NCBI RefSeq assembly: GCF_013409935.1
Contig: NZ_JACCCO010000001.1
Coordinates: 3,906,001-3,970,000 of the forward strand
DNA length: 64,000 nt
Direction: 5' to 3'
Origin: Streptosporangium sandarakinum
Lineage (GTDB): Bacteria > Actinomycetota > Actinomycetes > Streptosporangiales > Streptosporangiaceae
In this document: positions 62,370 through 64,000 of the stretch, one piece after another
How the letters are laid out: the number at the start of each line of letters is the position of its first letter
Position numbering within the stretch: position 1 is the first letter of the stretch
Translations under genes and position numbers: made by a program
Notes under the pieces: model-generated
The model's input: the letters and a program-made list of their open reading frames with translations, nothing else
Database searches by the model: none
What the model was told of the DNA's origin: nothing

Positions 62370-63515
62370 ATGCCGGCCATCACGTTGCGCGGAGTCGCCA
62401 AGAGCTACGGCGGCGGCGACTACGCCGTGAAGAACCTCGACCTCACCGTCCCCGACGGCGCGTTCATGTGCCTGCTCGGCCCGTCCGGCTGCGGCAAGAC
62501 CACCACGCTGCGGATGATCGCGGGACTCGAACAGCCGACGGCGGGCACCATCGCCGTCGGCGACCAGGTCCTCGACTCCGTCGAGGGCGGCCTCTACGTC
62601 CCCCCGGAGAAGCGCGGCATGGGACTGGTCTTCCAGAACTACGCGCTCTGGCCGCACCTCTCGATCCGGGGGAACGTCGAGTTCGGCCTGCGCATGCGCA
62701 AGGTCCCCGCCGCCGAGCGGCGGTCGCGGGCCGAGGCGGCGCTGCGGATGGTCCACGTCGACGCCGCCATGGACCGCTACCCCTCCCAGCTCTCCGGCGG
62801 CCAGCAGCAGCGCGTCGCGCTGGCCAGGATGCTGGCGGTCAACCCCTCGGTGCTGCTGCTCGACGAGCCGCTGTCCAACCTCGACGCCCGGCTCCGCCTG
62901 GAGATGCGCGCCGAGCTCAAACGCATCCACGAGGAGTCCGGCGCGACGATCGTCTTCGTCACCCACGACCAACTGGAGGCCCTGACCATGGCCACCGACA
63001 TCGCCGTCATGAACGACGGCGAGCTGCAGCAGCTCGCCGCCCCGATGGACATGTACGCCAGGCCGGCCAACCGGTTCGTCGCCGAGTTCGTCGGCAGCCC
63101 GCCGATGGCGATCGTCGACGTCGGCCCATCGCCCACCGGGCTGGCCGCCTCCCTGCTGCGCTTCACGGAGTCCCGTTCCACGCGGGTCCCGCCCGCCGCC
63201 GTCGGCATCCGGCCGGAGGCCCTGCGGCTGGGCGCGCCGCCCGGCTCCGCCTGGCACGAGGAGGCGCTGGTCGAGGCGGTGCTGCCGGCCGGCTCCTCCT
63301 GGACGGTACGGCTGCGCGTCCTGGACACCGAGCTGTACGCGCTCTCCTACACCCCGGTCCAGGCCGTCCCCGGCGACGTGCTGACCTGCTGGACCGAGGA
63401 GATGCACCTGTTCGACGCGGACGGCGTGCGGATCCCCTCCGAGGGCTCCTCCGCCGACCCCTCCGGCGACTCCTCCGAGGGCTCCTCCGAGGACAGGGTG
63501 GAGGCCGGCGCATGA
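62370..63515 (+). CDS. ABC transporter ATP-binding protein (Fe3+/sugar-phosphate type)
   Basis: A 381-residue ATPase. Walker A GPSGCGKTT, signature LSGGQQQRVAL, Walker B LLLDEPLSNLDA and H-loop VTHDQLEAL are intact; a TOBE-like domain occupies residues ~250-350. The C-terminal ~30 residues are a Ser/Glu/Asp-rich tail encoded by short repeated DNA. GGAGG overlaps the end of the permease gene. FbpC/AfuC-like by overall sequence. Confidence 0.92.
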   Translation: MPAITLRGVAKSYGGGDYAVKNLDLTVPDGAFMCLLGPSGCGKTTTLRMIAGLEQPTAGTIAVGDQVLDSVEGGLYVPPEKRGMGLVFQNYALWPHLSIRGNVEFGLRMRKVPAAERRSRAEAALRMVHVDAAMDRYPSQLSGGQQQRVALARMLAVNPSVLLLDEPLSNLDARLRLEMRAELKRIHEESGATIVFVTHDQLEALTMATDIAVMNDGELQQLAAPMDMYARPANRFVAEFVGSPPMAIVDVGPSPTGLAASLLRFTESRSTRVPPAAVGIRPEALRLGAPPGSAWHEEALVEAVLPAGSSWTVRLRVLDTELYALSYTPVQAVPGDVLTCWTEEMHLFDADGVRIPSEGSSADPSGDSSEGSSEDRVEAGA

Positions 63516-64000
63516 TCCGGCCCAAGGCGCTGCTGCTGGACTTCGGCGGGGTGATCGTGGAGACCGCCAGGCGTCCCTCCTGGGCGGCCGAGCTCGCCGC
63601 GGAGGTGCACGAGATGCTCGGCCGGGCCGGTTTCACCGGCCTCCGGGCCGACGAGGTCGAAAGCGACATCAGGGCGGGCGCGCGCGCCGACTCCTACTGG
63701 AAGGACTCCACCTCCCGGCAGCTCGCCCCCCGGGAGATGACGCACCGCGGGTTCTGGGCCGACTACGTCGCGGCCGACTGGCCGGAGCAGGCCCGCGCGC
63801 TGGTGACGGCCGAGGCGACCCCGCTGTGCCGGCGGATGGGGGAGCTGCGCAGCGACCGGAAGGTCCGCCCCGGCATGGAGGACCTCCTGGCCGCCTGCCG
63901 GGAGCACGACGTCCGGCCCGCGGTCGTCAGCAACGCGCTGTGCGGGACCGTTCACCGCGACTACCTGGCCGGCAGCGGCCTCGACCGCGAGATGGCCGTG
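63512..64000 (+). CDS. HAD family hydrolase (phosphatase), 5' part
   Basis: The first 163 residues of a HAD-superfamily hydrolase; the window ends before its stop. Motif I is LLLDFGGVIVET with the nucleophile Asp at residue 10; VRPGMEDLLAACREHDVRPAVVSNAL contains motif II (Ser/Asn). It overlaps the ATPase gene (ATGA) and so is co-transcribed with the importer. Removal of phosphate from an imported phosphorylated inositol or sugar is the role suggested by context; subfamily members also include dehalogenases. Confidence 0.85.
   Translation, partial: MIRPKALLLDFGGVIVETARRPSWAAELAAEVHEMLGRAGFTGLRADEVESDIRAGARADSYWKDSTSRQLAPREMTHRGFWADYVAADWPEQARALVTAEATPLCRRMGELRSDRKVRPGMEDLLAACREHDVRPAVVSNALCGTVHRDYLAGSGLDREMAV

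Overview
The window is very GC-rich DNA with GTG starts, ATGA/GTGA stop-start overlaps and AGGAGG-type ribosome binding sites. This fits a filamentous actinomycete. The gene families (DUF3073, Cgl0159-type aldolase, GntR/YtrA, PadR-HAAS, LCM-type methyltransferase) suggest a Streptosporangiales-like genome, but that placement is inference. I see no rRNA, tRNA or CRISPR array.

Region 1 (1-13442) is mostly single genes or small operons. It holds the end of selA and all of selB (selenocysteine insertion), a glutathione-independent formaldehyde dehydrogenase, a DUF3073 protein, a short-chain dehydrogenase, an endonuclease Q-like DNA repair enzyme divergent from a sensory-rhodopsin-transducer-family protein, an alpha/beta hydrolase, a CPBP protease-PadR-HAAS operon, a methyltransferase, an amidohydrolase and a MarR regulator.

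Region 2 (13735-18924) is a tightly coupled three-gene operon: a DUF559-type PD-(D/E)XK nuclease protein, a small winged-helix protein and a 1099-residue protein with two P-loop ATPase domains (AAA/ORC-like plus HerA/VirB4-like). It looks like an undescribed defence or DNA-processing system. A CDGSH/ferredoxin/truncated-globin fusion and an IS701-like transposase gene lacking the usual first catalytic aspartate pair follow.

Region 3 (22892-36254, minus strand) is a run of 15 near-contiguous genes. A partner-switching signalling set (two STAS proteins, an anti-sigma-type ATPase, a SpoIIE phosphatase and a MinD-like ATPase) is joined to GlgX, an AGE-family epimerase, a VOC protein, two DJ-1/PfpI proteins, a GMC oxidoreductase, a ThDP decarboxylase and three NTF2/SnoaL-fold proteins. 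An LtrA membrane protein lies upstream. Facing it are a third DJ-1 protein and a three-subunit molybdenum hydroxylase (37758-42176).

Region 4 (44476-49940) looks like an accessory island: a Tn3 transposase relic, a secreted lipase-like hydrolase, a YtrA-type GntR/ABC operon, a perfect 19-bp inverted repeat and a tyrosine recombinase.

Region 5 (42879-44153 and 50053-64000) appears to be a phytate/inositol-phosphate utilisation regulon. It comprises a secreted beta-propeller phytase, a binding-protein ABC importer of the ferric/sugar-phosphate family, a GntR regulator, iol catabolic genes (dehydrogenase, TIM-barrel isomerase, iolC, Cgl0159 aldolase, iolB, iolD), a PiT phosphate permease with its DUF47 partner, and a HAD phosphatase cut by the window end. 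The palindrome TGTC-N2-GACA occurs upstream of the phytase gene, between the binding-protein and GntR genes, and at the iol promoter. It ties the distant phytase gene to the iol cluster.
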